From Nannocystis sp. (GTDB taxonomy: Bacteria; Myxococcota_A; Polyangia; Nannocystales; Nannocystaceae), in contig JADJRG010000017.1 in the NCBI GenBank assembly GCA_016712315.1, positions 310,001 to 374,000 of the forward strand: a stretch of 64,000 nucleotides of DNA, read 5' to 3'. Every line of letters begins with the position of its first letter. The first letter of the stretch is position 1. The position numbers and the translations under genes were made by a program. Below, one piece after another: positions 8,626 through 17,284 of the stretch. The notes under the pieces were generated by a model that was not told where the DNA came from, did no database searches, and saw only the letters and a program-made list of their open reading frames with translations.

Positions 8626-8679
8626 GCAGGGGTTGACGCTCGCCGGATCGCTTTCGCCCGTTGTATGCTGGGGCGAGCG

Positions 8680-10161
8680 ATGGCCGTTGCCCCCGAGACC
8701 GCGCCGACGCACGCCGCGTCGCTGAGCTCCGCGACGGGGGAATCGTCGGCGATCTTGATGGCGAGGAGCCTCGAGCGGCCGCTGCCGCTGACGAGCGCGG
8801 CGCTGCTGGTGGTGGTGATCTCGCTGGCGGAGGAGCCGGCGATCGCGGCTGGGTTCGGGGCCGCGCACTTGGGGCTGCACTTCCTATGTACGTCACCTCG
8901 CCGCCGGCCGGCCCGCGCGGGGCGGCTCGGCTCGGAGGTGGCGCGCTACCTGGGGAACGTGGCGATCGTGGCGCTGATGCCGAGCTTCGCGGGCGTGAGC
9001 GCGCCGGCGTGGCTGCTCGGGTTGCCGCTGGCGCTGTGCGCCCCGCACTTCCTGGCCGGAGGGGCGCGCTCGATGCTGGCGATCGGCGCGCTGGCGCTGG
9101 CGGGCGCGGGCGGGGTGCTGCTGGCGGGCGGGCCGAGCTCGGTGGCGGTGACGGCGACGCTGGCGATCGCGGCGATCGGCGGGCTGAGCGTGGCGCTGGC
9201 GGGCTCGCCGTTTCGCGAGGAGCACAGCTATACGTCGTCGCTTCAGCGCTTGGAGGAGGTGGTGGCGGCGCGTGAGCAGGCGGAGGCGGAGCTGAAGCGG
9301 ACGCGCGAGGATCTGGAGCGACGGGTGATCGAGCGCATGGTCGCGCTCACGGACGCGAACCAGAAGATGGAGCGGGAGGTGCGGGACCGCCGGCTGGCCG
9401 AGGCGAAGGCGCTGGAGGCGAGCCGGATCAAGAGCTCTTTCTTGGCGAACATGAGCCACGAGCTGCGCACGCCGCTGAACGCGATCATCGGCTACACCGA
9501 GCTGCTGATCGAGGAGACGGAGGAGATCGGGGTGACGGTGATCCGGCCGGATCTCCAGAGCATCCTGACGTCGGCGCACCACTTGCTGTCGATCATCAGC
9601 GACGTGCTCGATATCTCGAAGATCGAGGCCGGTAAGGTCGAGGTGACGATCGAACCGATCGAGGTCGCCGCGCTGATCGAGGGGCTGGGGCGGACGGTGG
9701 CGACGCTGGCCGACAAGAACAAAAATACGCTGCGGCTGCGCTGCCCTCGCGACGTGGGGGTGCTGAAGGCGGACCGGACGAAGGTGAACCAGATCCTGAT
9801 GAACCTGCTCAGCAACGCCTGCAAATTTACGCACGAGGGGCGGATCGATCTGGTGGTGCAGAAGGTGAGCCACGACGGCCGACCGTGGTTCACCTTCGCG
9901 GTGCGTGATACGGGGATCGGGATCGAGCCGGAGGACCTCGAGCGGCTGTTCTCGCCGTTCACGCAGGCAGATACGTCGACGACGCGCCAGTACGGGGGCA
10001 CGGGGCTGGGACTGGCGATCTCGCGGCACTTCGCGCAGATGCACGGGGGCGACGTGACGGTGGAGAGCAGCCCCGGGGAGGGCTCGACCTTCACGCTGCG
10101 GCTGCCGGCGGAGGTGATCGACCCGCGGACGACCGGGCTGCTCAGCATCTCGCAGTTCTGA
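8680..10161 (+). CDS. orphan membrane sensor histidine kinase
   Basis: Two-component sensor kinase. The N-terminal ~180 residues are hydrophobic with about five or six membrane segments and no periplasmic domain of any size, so it probably senses the membrane or an intramembrane cue. A coiled coil (residues ~185-245, many EAEAELKRTRED) leads to the HisKA box MSHELRTPLN with phosphorylated His260. The catalytic HATPase follows: N box NQILMNLLSNACKF, G1 DTGIGI, F box FSPFTQAD, G2 GGTGLGLAIS. I prefer the ATG at 8680: the alternative at 8665 lies inside a -10-like TATGCT (8664-8669). No receiver domain is fused and no response regulator is adjacent. Confidence 0.9.
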   Translation: MAVAPETAPTHAASLSSATGESSAILMARSLERPLPLTSAALLVVVISLAEEPAIAAGFGAAHLGLHFLCTSPRRRPARAGRLGSEVARYLGNVAIVALMPSFAGVSAPAWLLGLPLALCAPHFLAGGARSMLAIGALALAGAGGVLLAGGPSSVAVTATLAIAAIGGLSVALAGSPFREEHSYTSSLQRLEEVVAAREQAEAELKRTREDLERRVIERMVALTDANQKMEREVRDRRLAEAKALEASRIKSSFLANMSHELRTPLNAIIGYTELLIEETEEIGVTVIRPDLQSILTSAHHLLSIISDVLDISKIEAGKVEVTIEPIEVAALIEGLGRTVATLADKNKNTLRLRCPRDVGVLKADRTKVNQILMNLLSNACKFTHEGRIDLVVQKVSHDGRPWFTFAVRDTGIGIEPEDLERLFSPFTQADTSTTRQYGGTGLGLAISRHFAQMHGGDVTVESSPGEGSTFTLRLPAEVIDPRTTGLLSISQF

Positions 10162-10223
10162 CGCGCCCTCGCGCAATTTCTCCCTTCTTCTCCGCGGGTG
10201 AAGTGCGCTAGAGGTCGTGGACC

Positions 10224-11234
10224 TTGATCGCGCTGCAGTCGATCCCAGACGTATGTGAGGTGTGGACCGTGGCCGGCCCTGAGGCGGACGCGGACGCGCC
10301 CCCCCAGGTCCTCCTAGAAATGCCGCACGGGGCCACGCGGACGCGTGATCTGGCGACGGCGAAGACGTGGACGCGCGAGTACCCAGAGGAGCGCTACGAC
10401 AAATTCTTCCTGGCGAATACGGACCAGGGATCGGCGGAGTACGGGGCGCGCTTGGCGGCGCGGCTGTGTGACCCGGCGGGTGCGCTCGCGCTGGGGCTGC
10501 CAGCGGCGGCGGCCCTGCGGGCGGCGACGATGAAGGTGCTGCTGGTGCGGGCGCTGCTGCCGCGGACGATCGTCGACGTGAACCGGGTGTGGGCGCCGAC
10601 GCTGGACTTCGCAGGCGCGAATCTGACTGGGGTGATCGGGCCGTTCATCCGCGAGCCGGCGGACGTGGCGGGGATCAAGGCGCGCTATGACGCGTATCAG
10701 GGGGTAGTGGCGGCGGCCTACGCCGCGGTGTGCGGGGCCGGTGGTTGGGGGTTCAACCTGCACACGTACGCGCCGGTGTCGGTGTCGATGGTGCCGGGGG
10801 AGCCGATCGTGGAGACGCTGGAGCGGGCGTATCTGCCCGAAAACCTCGAGCTGATCGCGCGGCTCCCCGAGCTCCCCGCGCCTGAGGCGCTGAGCTTCTT
10901 TCAAAAAAATCCGCGGCGGCCGGAGGCGCAGCTGATCACGGCGACGCCGGAGGGGCTGTACTTGGGCGACGCAGCGCTGGCCGGCGCGCTCGTGAAGGAA
11001 TATGCGGCGATGGGGGTGGCGGCGGCGGAGAACGTGCCGTTCGATCTGCACCCGGCGACCACGTCGGCGGCGATCTGCGCGCGGTACCCGGGGCGCGTGA
11101 TGGTGATCGAGCTGAGCCGGGCGCGGCTGGCGGAGCGCTTCGATCCTTTTGTGGAGATGACGATCTCGGCGGCGAAGGTGGAGGCGATGACGACGCCGAT
11201 CGTGCGGGCCTTCTTCGCGGCGACGCAGGGGTGA
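10224..11234 (+). CDS. N-formylglutamate amidohydrolase-family protein
   Basis: Probable Zn-dependent amidohydrolase of the N-formylglutamate deformylase family. Supporting marks are an early LLEMPHGATR (position of the first metal-binding His in the family), TIVDVNRVW near residue 115 (family D-x-N-R), GWGFNLHTY near 175 with a second His, and VPFDLHPATTS near 275. The enzyme would release glutamate and formate from formylglutamate, normally in histidine degradation, but no hut genes are nearby, so the natural substrate may differ. Length 336 aa is longer than typical (~260-290). The frame opens with TTG at 10224; the region before MPHG is variable, so the exact start is uncertain. Confidence 0.62.
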   Translation: MIALQSIPDVCEVWTVAGPEADADAPPQVLLEMPHGATRTRDLATAKTWTREYPEERYDKFFLANTDQGSAEYGARLAARLCDPAGALALGLPAAAALRAATMKVLLVRALLPRTIVDVNRVWAPTLDFAGANLTGVIGPFIREPADVAGIKARYDAYQGVVAAAYAAVCGAGGWGFNLHTYAPVSVSMVPGEPIVETLERAYLPENLELIARLPELPAPEALSFFQKNPRRPEAQLITATPEGLYLGDAALAGALVKEYAAMGVAAAENVPFDLHPATTSAAICARYPGRVMVIELSRARLAERFDPFVEMTISAAKVEAMTTPIVRAFFAATQG

Positions 11235-11322
11235 AGAGCGCAGGTGCGCGAGCGTTCGCGCGCGCGCTCGTCGACAGAGAAATTTTGCTGAGCGGCGGCG
11301 GAAGATCGTCGACGATGAGGTC

Positions 11323-12771
11323 ATGAGCGCTTTGACCTCTGCGATCTCTTCATCCTCTCCTCGGATCGGGGTCGTCGGCGCAGGCCCCGGCGGGCTCTCC
11401 CTCGCGCGGCTGCTGACCGAGAAGGGCTTCGCGGACGTGACGGTGATCGAGCGGGCGCCGCACGTGGGCGGGAAGTCGTCGACGTACCACCACGAGGGGC
11501 TCGGCCATGAGATGGGGACCTGCTACGTCGCCGACGGCTACAAGACCTGCAAGAAGTGGATGGACGCGGCAGGCATGAAGATCCACCCGCTGCTGGCGCA
11601 CAAGATCTATGACCTCGAGGGGCGGTTGGTGCCCTTCGATGAGTTCGTGAAGGGCGGGGACGGGCTGCGTGACTCGTTCCGCATGGGCGCGCAGGCGCTG
11701 CGCTACGCGAAGGCGTGGGACCGCTTCCACGCGTGGGACCTGCGCGGCTGCCCGGATGACTTCGCCGACGACCAAGGGCGGCCGATGCGTGAGCAGGCGG
11801 CGCGGCCGTTCGGCGAGTGGCTGGCGGAGCGGGGGCTCGAGTCGATCGCGCGCTTCGTGATGCGGACGATGACGATCATGGGCTACGGGGCGCTGGATCG
11901 GGTACCGACGGCGTATGGGCTGCGCTGGAACGTGCCGTCGCTGTTCTTGTCGGCGGTGCGGAAGACGGTCGGCGAGCCGATCCCGGGCTGGCAGCACCTG
12001 TGGACGCACCTGGCAGGGTTCCTCGATGTGCGGCTGAACACGACGATCTCGGCGGTGACGCGCGGCGGCGAGGGCTCGGACTTCTTGGTGGAGAGCGATC
12101 AGGGGTCGTTCGTGTTCGACCACCTGGTGCTGACAGGGCCGCTCGACGAGGCGGCGCGGTGGTTCCCGTTCACCGCGGAGGAGCGGCTGGCGTGGGGGAT
12201 CGGCGGGGAGGTGCAGTGGCGCGAGTACGTGACGACGTTGGTCGACGCGGAGGGGTGGTTTCGGGACGCCGACACGCGCTCGTTCGCGGCGCACGCGTGC
12301 GATGGGCCGGCGACGGACGCGGGGCGGATTCTTGTGGCCCGAAGGACAGGTGATAAGTCGGCGGCTGCGGCGGCCCGCTCAGCGACGCGGCGGGACGTGT
12401 ATGTCTGCTACCAATACGGCGCCCCGGAGCGCTCGGACGCGGCGCTGCTGGAGATTTTGATGAAGGATCTGGCGCGGGACGGGGCGCAGAAGCCGAAGGT
12501 GCTGCGGCAGGCGCGCTGGCGGTACGCGCCGCAGCTCGGCTCGGCGGCGATCCTCGCGGGCGGGCTGGGGCGGATGGAGCGACAACAAGGCCAACAGCGC
12601 TTGTGGGTGTCCGGCGCGACGGCCTCGCACGAGGCGGTCGATAACATCGTCGACTACAACGAGCGGCTGGTGGAGCGGATGGCGGCGGCGTTCACAGGCC
12701 GCGACCCGGGCGATGCGGCGCTGATCGAGGCGATCGCGGGGCGGCTGCGGCTGCGGTTTGGGGAGACATAG
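11323..12771 (+). CDS. FAD-dependent amine oxidase-like oxidoreductase
   Basis: Flavoprotein with a Rossmann FAD-binding fold. The dinucleotide motif VVGAGPGGLSLARLL is near residue 19 and is followed by TVIERAPHVGGKS, the ERxxxxGG pattern that holds the FAD ribose. The C-terminal flavin motif reads WVSGATASHEAVDN. Length 482 aa fits the NAD(P)-binding/amine oxidase superfamily, which includes phytoene desaturase-like and polyamine oxidase-like enzymes. The substrate is not apparent. The first ~15 residues (Ser-rich) are not part of the fold. It stands alone, about 90 bases after the preceding gene. Part of its 3' end has a diverged copy 1.3 kb downstream (13995-14027). Confidence 0.78.
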   Translation: MSALTSAISSSSPRIGVVGAGPGGLSLARLLTEKGFADVTVIERAPHVGGKSSTYHHEGLGHEMGTCYVADGYKTCKKWMDAAGMKIHPLLAHKIYDLEGRLVPFDEFVKGGDGLRDSFRMGAQALRYAKAWDRFHAWDLRGCPDDFADDQGRPMREQAARPFGEWLAERGLESIARFVMRTMTIMGYGALDRVPTAYGLRWNVPSLFLSAVRKTVGEPIPGWQHLWTHLAGFLDVRLNTTISAVTRGGEGSDFLVESDQGSFVFDHLVLTGPLDEAARWFPFTAEERLAWGIGGEVQWREYVTTLVDAEGWFRDADTRSFAAHACDGPATDAGRILVARRTGDKSAAAAARSATRRDVYVCYQYGAPERSDAALLEILMKDLARDGAQKPKVLRQARWRYAPQLGSAAILAGGLGRMERQQGQQRLWVSGATASHEAVDNIVDYNERLVERMAAAFTGRDPGDAALIEAIAGRLRLRFGET

Positions 12772-13021
12772 CCGGATCTCGGTCGAAACCGCGCGGCAAG
12801 CTGTACAATCTTTGTGGATGCTTTTCCCAGGTGTGGCCCGGAAACACGCATGGAATGCGCTTGTCGCGCACTCTTGGGGCGAGCGGCTGAGCGGCGATGG
12901 GCGGCGGAACGTCGTTTCTGTCCCGTTCCCCGGAGTATGCCCCTCTGGCTGAAGATCTGCGCATTGCCGCGCACCTCCACGGGCTTGCATGGTTTGTAAA
13001 ATGTTTCAGTGTTCGCCCCGC

Positions 13022-13903
13022 ATGATGAACCGTAGCCTGAACCTCACCTTCGCCCTCTCTTTCGCCCTGACTGCTTGTGCTGGCGACGACAGCGGGGGCA
13101 CCGACACCGACACCACCGGCACCACTACAGGTTCGACGGCGGCCACGACCGCCGCGACCGAGAGCACAGGGGACACGACGAGCGACACGACAAGCGACAC
13201 GACGAGCGACACGACCAGCGACACGACGAGCGACACGACCACCGGAGAGCCGGCGACCGCGCAGATCCGCGTGATTCACTTCGGCTCCGACGCCCCGGCC
13301 GTCGATGTCTACGCCAACGGCGGCGAGACCCCTGTGGTCACCGGGCTCGCGGTCAAGAACGCCACCGACTACCTGACCATCCCCGCCGGCGAGTACACCT
13401 TCGCGATCGCGCCCGCCGGTACGTCGTTGGCGGACGCGGTGTTCACCGTCGGCCCGTTGGACCTGGCGGCGGACACCAAGTACAGCGCGGTCGCCGTCGG
13501 CAAGCTCGCCGGAAACCCAGGGGACGGCGCCTTCGACGTCGTCGCGCTGGTCGACAGCACCGACGGCCTCGCCGCCGGGAGCGTCCGCTTGCAGGTGCTT
13601 CACGCCGCACCGGCCGCGCCCTTCAGCACCGTCGACGTCTGGAACCTCACCGACGCGAATAACCCGACGCCGTTGATCCAAGGCTTCGACTTCAAGGCGA
13701 GCGGCATCCTCGACGTGCCGTCGGTCGCGCTCGTGATCGGCCTCGACGTGAACGCCGACGGCGAGCCCGACGCCACGTTCAACGTGCCCCCGCTGCCGGC
13801 GGACAGCATCGTCGACGTCGCCGCCTTCTCCGATGAGAGCGACGCGCCGAGCCTGCAAGCGGTGCTCGGCGTCGGCGCGACCACCCAGATCGACCCGAAC
13901 TGA
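13022..13903 (+). CDS. DUF4397-domain lipoprotein
   Basis: Surface lipoprotein. Signal sequence NLTFALSFALTAC with the acylated Cys near residue 20, then a long tether made of DTTS repeats ending TTTGEPA. The folded part starts near residue 80 with RVIHFGSDAPAVDVYANGG, the hallmark of DUF4397, a beta-sandwich repeat of unknown function common in secreted bacterial proteins. A second related unit appears near residue 195 (LQVLHAAPAAPFSTVDVWN). I use the ATG at 13022 (another follows at 13025); the frame is open to 12989 but that adds only MVCKMFQCSPR before the signal. The C-terminus is free of anchors. Confidence 0.85.
   Translation: MMNRSLNLTFALSFALTACAGDDSGGTDTDTTGTTTGSTAATTAATESTGDTTSDTTSDTTSDTTSDTTSDTTTGEPATAQIRVIHFGSDAPAVDVYANGGETPVVTGLAVKNATDYLTIPAGEYTFAIAPAGTSLADAVFTVGPLDLAADTKYSAVAVGKLAGNPGDGAFDVVALVDSTDGLAAGSVRLQVLHAAPAAPFSTVDVWNLTDANNPTPLIQGFDFKASGILDVPSVALVIGLDVNADGEPDATFNVPPLPADSIVDVAAFSDESDAPSLQAVLGVGATTQIDPN
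13172..13240 (+). repeat. 12-bp tandem repeat coding for the DTTS tether
   Basis: Five copies plus a partial sixth of the 12-mer GACACGACNAGC, varying only at one wobble base. They encode alternating Asp-Thr-Thr-Ser in the DUF4397 lipoprotein. The unit length is a multiple of three, so copy changes would alter tether length without frameshift. Confidence 0.9.
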
Positions 13904-13937
13904 TCTCACCGGGGATCGCGGCGAGCTCGCCGCTGCT

Positions 13938-13975
13938 GAGGGCCGCTCGCGCGCAGGGTCGCGTGGGCGGCCCTC
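13938..13975 (+). terminator. strong stem-loop after the DUF4397 gene
   Basis: Perfect 9-bp inverted repeat GAGGGCCGC / GCGGCCCTC (13938-13946 and 13967-13975) with a 20-base loop, 35 bases after the stop. There is no U-run, so it may act as a 3' end stabiliser or factor-assisted terminator. Confidence 0.4.
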
Positions 13976-13994
13976 CTCGAGCCGAGGATCACCG

Positions 13995-14027
13995 TTCACT
14001 GGGCGCGACCCGGGGGACGCGGCGCTG
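13995..14027 (+). repeat. diverged copy of the end of the flavoprotein gene
   Basis: 29 of 33 bases match 12691-12723 in the flavoprotein gene. Both copies read FTGRDPGDAAL when translated. The copy sits in intergenic DNA between the DUF4397 gene and modA with no surrounding open gene. It is probably the remnant of a duplicated or displaced flavoprotein gene. Confidence 0.55.
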
Positions 14028-14107
14028 TTTGATGTGCGCCGTCGGCGATGGCGCGCGCGGGGCCCGAGGCCTCAGGGGGCGCACGCGCGGGCCGTCGGTC
14101 GGAGGGC

Positions 14108-14140
14108 TTGATGCGGCAGGTCGACTCTCTCGACTATAGT
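14108..14140 (+). promoter_or_regulatory. possible modA promoter with very short leader
   Basis: TATAGT at 14135-14140 ends 7 bases before the modA ATG at 14148. TTGATG at 14108-14113 is the nearest -35-like hexamer, but the spacing is 21 bases to TATAGT (18 to the overlapping GACTAT). The -10 is convincing, the -35 is not. Confidence 0.3.
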
Positions 14141-14147
14141 GCGGCGC

Positions 14148-14924
14148 ATGCGATCCGGACGCCGCGCTTGGATCGGGCTCGCTTCGGCGCTGGCTGCGGC
14201 GATCGCTTGTGGTGGCGCGACGCGGCGGCCGGCGCCGGTGCGGGTGGCAGCGGCGGCGGACCTTGCGCCGGCGTTCGAGGCGATGGGGGCGCGCTTTACA
14301 GCGGAGTCAGGGAAGGAGGTGGTGTTTAGCTTCGGCGCCTCGGGCGTGTTGGCGCGGCAGCTCGCCGAGGGGGCGCCCTTCGACGTGTTCGCGGCGGCGA
14401 GCGTGGCCTTCGTGGATGAGGCGGCGGCCTCCGGGGCCTGCGAGGCGGCGACGAAGCGGCTCTACGCGCGCGGCGGGCTGGTGATGTGGGTGAGAGAGGG
14501 GGCGGCGCCAGCGTCGATCGCGGCGCTGGCCGATCCGCGCTTCGTGAAGATCGCGATCGCGAACCCAGAGCACGCGCCGTACGGGGCGGCGGCGCGCGCG
14601 GCGCTGGCGGCGGCGGGGGTGTGGCATGCGGTGGCGCCGCGGCTGGTGTTCGGTGAGAACGTGCGGCAGGCGCTGCAGCTCGCGGAGAGCGGGAGCGCGG
14701 ATGTGGCGCTGGTGTCGCTGTCGCTGGTGATCAAGAGAGAGGGGGGCGGGAGCTGGACGCGGGTCGCGGCGGAGCTGCACCCGCCGCTCGTGCAAGCGAT
14801 GGCGCGCTGCCGCGGCGGCGGCGACGCGGCCGGCGGGGCGGCGTTTATGCGCTTGGTGGAGTCGGCGGCGGGCCAGGAGATCTTGGCGGGGTACGGGTTC
14901 GCGCCGGTCAGTGAGGAGCGATGA
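14148..14924 (+). CDS. modA: molybdate ABC transporter substrate-binding protein
   Basis: Extracytoplasmic molybdate/tungstate-binding protein of the ModABC importer. It is a lipoprotein by its signal ALAAAIACGG. The mature part opens VRVAAAADLAPAFEAMGARF, the ModA pattern AAASL with the oxyanion-binding Ser replaced by Asp (AADL, as in some ModA/WtpA relatives), then FSFGASGVLARQLAEGAPFDVFAAAS, which matches the second ligand-binding turn, and FGENVRQALQLAESGSADVALVSLS. Length 258 aa is normal. ATG 14148 is chosen because it follows a -10 hexamer closely; a GTG at 14139 lies inside that hexamer. The stop overlaps modB by 4 bases. Confidence 0.9.
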   Translation: MRSGRRAWIGLASALAAAIACGGATRRPAPVRVAAAADLAPAFEAMGARFTAESGKEVVFSFGASGVLARQLAEGAPFDVFAAASVAFVDEAAASGACEAATKRLYARGGLVMWVREGAAPASIAALADPRFVKIAIANPEHAPYGAAARAALAAAGVWHAVAPRLVFGENVRQALQLAESGSADVALVSLSLVIKREGGGSWTRVAAELHPPLVQAMARCRGGGDAAGGAAFMRLVESAAGQEILAGYGFAPVSEER

Positions 14925-15586
14925 AGTGGGCGCCGCTGCTGCTGTCCTTCGAGGTCGCGGCGACGGCGACGCTGGTGGCCGGCGCGCTGGGGATCGGGCT
15001 GGGGTGGGCGCTGGCGCGGGGGCGCTTTCCTGGGCGCGAGCTGGTGGACGTGCTGGTGACGGCGCCGATGGTGCTTCCGCCGACGGTGCTGGGGTACTAC
15101 GTGCTGGTGGCGCTGGGACGAAGCAGCCCCTTGGGACAGGTATTTGAGGACATCACAGGTTCGTCGATCGTCTTCACCAAGACGGGGGCGATCGTGGCGG
15201 CGACGATCGGGGCGCTGCCGTTGATCACGAAGGCGGCGCGGGCGGCGATCGAGGGGGTGGATCAGGACGTGGTGGCGGCGGCGCAGACGCTAGGCGCGGG
15301 GCCGCTGCGGATCTTTTTAAAAATTCTGCTGCCGCTGTCGGCGGGCGGGGTGCTGGCGGGGCTGAGCCTCGGCTTCGCGCGGGCGCTGGGGGACTTCGGG
15401 GTGACGCTGATGGTGGCGGGTAATATCCCGGCGCTGACGCAGACTGGGGCGCTGGCGATCTACGACGCGGTGGCGGCGAACCGCGACGCGGAGGCGGCGG
15501 GGATGGCGGCGGTGATGACCGCGGCGGCGATGACGGTGCTCTATGTCGCGAATCGGCTGGGTCGGCGGAGGCGCGAGGATGGGTGA
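14921..15586 (+). CDS. modB: molybdate ABC transporter permease
   Basis: Inner-membrane permease of the molybdate importer, with five or six membrane segments (ATATLVAGALGIGLGWAL, VTAPMVLPPTVLGYYVLVAL). The cytoplasmic coupling loop is AAQTLGAGPLRIFLKILLPLSAGG, the permease EAA-type loop that docks on ModC. FARALGDFGVTLMVAGNIP is a ModB family signature. Length 221 aa is typical. Starts at an ATG overlapping the modA stop (ATGA) and ends 8 bases inside the modC start, so translation of all three is coupled. Confidence 0.93.
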   Translation: MKWAPLLLSFEVAATATLVAGALGIGLGWALARGRFPGRELVDVLVTAPMVLPPTVLGYYVLVALGRSSPLGQVFEDITGSSIVFTKTGAIVAATIGALPLITKAARAAIEGVDQDVVAAAQTLGAGPLRIFLKILLPLSAGGVLAGLSLGFARALGDFGVTLMVAGNIPALTQTGALAIYDAVAANRDAEAAGMAAVMTAAAMTVLYVANRLGRRRREDG

Positions 15587-16235
15587 GCTGCTGTCGGTGG
15601 CGATCGAGGTGGCGAGCAGGGACGCGCGGCCGCGGGTGCAGGCGCGCTTCGAGGTGCGCGGCGTGACGGCGCTGTGCGGGCCGTCCGGGGCGGGCAAGAG
15701 CTCGTGCCTCAAGGCGATCGCGGGGCTGCTGCGGCCCGATCGCGGGGTGGTGCGCCTGGGCTCGGTGACGCTGTTTGATCACGAACAAAAGATCGACGCG
15801 CCGACGCACCGCCGCAGGGTGGGGCTGGTGTTTCAAGGGCTGGCCTTGTTCCCGCACCTCAGCGCGCTCGAGAACGTGCTCTTCGGGGCGCCACCGGGGC
15901 TGAGCCGCGCCCGAGCGCGTGAGCACGCGCTCTCATGGCTGGCGCGGATGCGGGTGGTAGATCTGGCCGATCGGCCAGCAGGGCGGCTGTCGGGCGGCGA
16001 GGGGCAGCGGGTGGCGCTCGCCCGAGCGCTCGCCGCCGAGCCGCGGGCGCTGCTGCTGGATGAGCCGTTCTCGGCGCTGGACGCGGCGCTGCGCGTAGGG
16101 CTGCGGGAGGAGCTGCGGGCGATCGTGGAGGCCATGGGGCTGCCGACGATCCTGGTGACGCACGACGAGGAGGACGCGCGCTCGCTGGCGACGCAGGTGA
16201 TCCGGCTGCGCGATGGGGTGATGGTCCGCGGCTGA
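15579..16235 (+). CDS. modC: molybdate ABC transporter ATPase, short form
   Basis: ATP-hydrolysing subunit of the molybdate importer. Walker A GPSGAGKSS near residue 34, signature LSGGEGQRVALARAL near 132, Walker B ALLLDEPFSALDAAL near 152, switch His in LVTHDEED near 188. It ends soon after the nucleotide-binding domain at 218 aa. Most ModC proteins are about 350 aa and carry a C-terminal TOBE/Mop domain that binds molybdate and inhibits transport; none is visible here. The ATG at 15579 overlaps the modB stop by 8 bases; upstream residues of the open frame lie within modB. Confidence 0.88.
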   Translation: MGELLSVAIEVASRDARPRVQARFEVRGVTALCGPSGAGKSSCLKAIAGLLRPDRGVVRLGSVTLFDHEQKIDAPTHRRRVGLVFQGLALFPHLSALENVLFGAPPGLSRARAREHALSWLARMRVVDLADRPAGRLSGGEGQRVALARALAAEPRALLLDEPFSALDAALRVGLREELRAIVEAMGLPTILVTHDEEDARSLATQVIRLRDGVMVRG

Positions 16236-16243
16236 CCGGCGGC

Positions 16244-17143
16244 TCAGTCGCCCGGGTTGGGGCGGTAGTCGGGAGGGACGACGGCGACGGCGCAGGGAGC
16301 GTAGGCGGCGAGCTCGGAGCTGGTGCTTGGGGTGAGCATGCGCTCCAAGGGGCCGAGCAGGCGCGAGCCGCAGACGATCAGCGGGGCGTCGTGCTCGCGG
16401 GCGGCGGCGGCGAGCTCGTGGATCTCCCCGCCGAGGCGGAGCTGCGGCTGGAGATCGGTGAGGCCGTTGGCGGCCAACCACTCGGCGAGCGCCTTACGGG
16501 CGCGCTCTAGGTACTCGGCGCGGTAGGCGGCGAGTTCTTCGCCGGACCAGTAGATGTGGGAGTAGTCCTCGGGGACGGTGACGACGCGGACGGCGAGCAC
16601 GTCGCGGCCGAGCCGCTGGCCGAGGGCGACGGCGAAGGCGCAGGCGCTGAGGGCGGGCTCGCCTGGGGTGACGGCGACGATGATCGGGCCGGCGCCGATC
16701 GCCTCGACGTCGAGATCCGGGGCGACGACGAAGGTGGGCACAGGGAGGGCGCGGAGGAGGCTTCGGGCGACTGAGCCGAGGCGGACGATCGCCTGCTCGT
16801 CGACGCCGGCCTTGCGGCCGACGATGAGCGCGTCGGCGTGGTGGTAGGTGGCGGCGGACTCGAGGCTGCGGCTGGTCTTGCTGCCCTCGAGCACGTCGAT
16901 GTTGTTGACGACGCCCGCGCCGACGGCGGCCTGGATGACGTGGGCGGCCTCGTCGCGGAGGCGCTGGATGACGCGCGGCCGCGGATCAAAGCGCCGCAGC
17001 GCGACCATCTGGACGCTCTCGACGACGTGGACGCCGACGATGGTGGTGGCGTGAGGATCAGCGGTGCGGGAGCGGAGCCAGGCGGCGAAGCGGATCGCGC
17101 CGTCGCTGCGGTGGCGGAGGTCGACGCCGACGACAAGTCTCAT
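16244..17143 (-). CDS. tandem universal stress protein (UspA x2)
   Basis: Two Usp domains in one chain of 299 aa. Domain 1 starts MRLVVGVDLRHRSDGAIRFAAW and ends near residue 140 with the strand ADALIVGRKAG...PTFVVAP. Domain 2 (residues ~150-290) starts GPIIVAVTPGEPALSACAFAVAL and contains APLIVCGSRLLGPLERMLTPSTSSELAAYAPCAVAVVP. The ATP-binding loop of Usp proteins, G-2x-G-9x-G-(S/T), is approached by CGSRLLGPLERMLTPSTS in domain 2, while domain 1 has VGRKAGVDEQAIVRLGSVARS. These cytoplasmic proteins help survival under stress. It converges on modC with 8 bases between the stops. Confidence 0.85.
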   Translation of the reverse strand: MRLVVGVDLRHRSDGAIRFAAWLRSRTADPHATTIVGVHVVESVQMVALRRFDPRPRVIQRLRDEAAHVIQAAVGAGVVNNIDVLEGSKTSRSLESAATYHHADALIVGRKAGVDEQAIVRLGSVARSLLRALPVPTFVVAPDLDVEAIGAGPIIVAVTPGEPALSACAFAVALGQRLGRDVLAVRVVTVPEDYSHIYWSGEELAAYRAEYLERARKALAEWLAANGLTDLQPQLRLGGEIHELAAAAREHDAPLIVCGSRLLGPLERMLTPSTSSELAAYAPCAVAVVPPDYRPNPGD

Positions 17144-17284
17144 GGGCGGGATCTTGCCCGGATCAAGGCGACAAGGATAGAGGCTACGTACGCAGAAATT
17201 GCCCGCGAGGGGGCGTGAGGCCGACGTGAGGGCCCTTTCTTAGCGAGCGGCGACCGGCCGCGTGGGATCCGCGATACTCGGGTG

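Noticed and set aside
8633..8669. TTGACG and TATGCT before the histidine kinase as a classical promoter
   Set aside because: The spacer would be 25 bases, too long. Only the -10-like hexamer was kept, as part of the short-leader observation.
13172..13240. 12-bp repeats considered as a CRISPR-like array
   Set aside because: Units are directly adjacent without spacers and code in frame for a protein tether.
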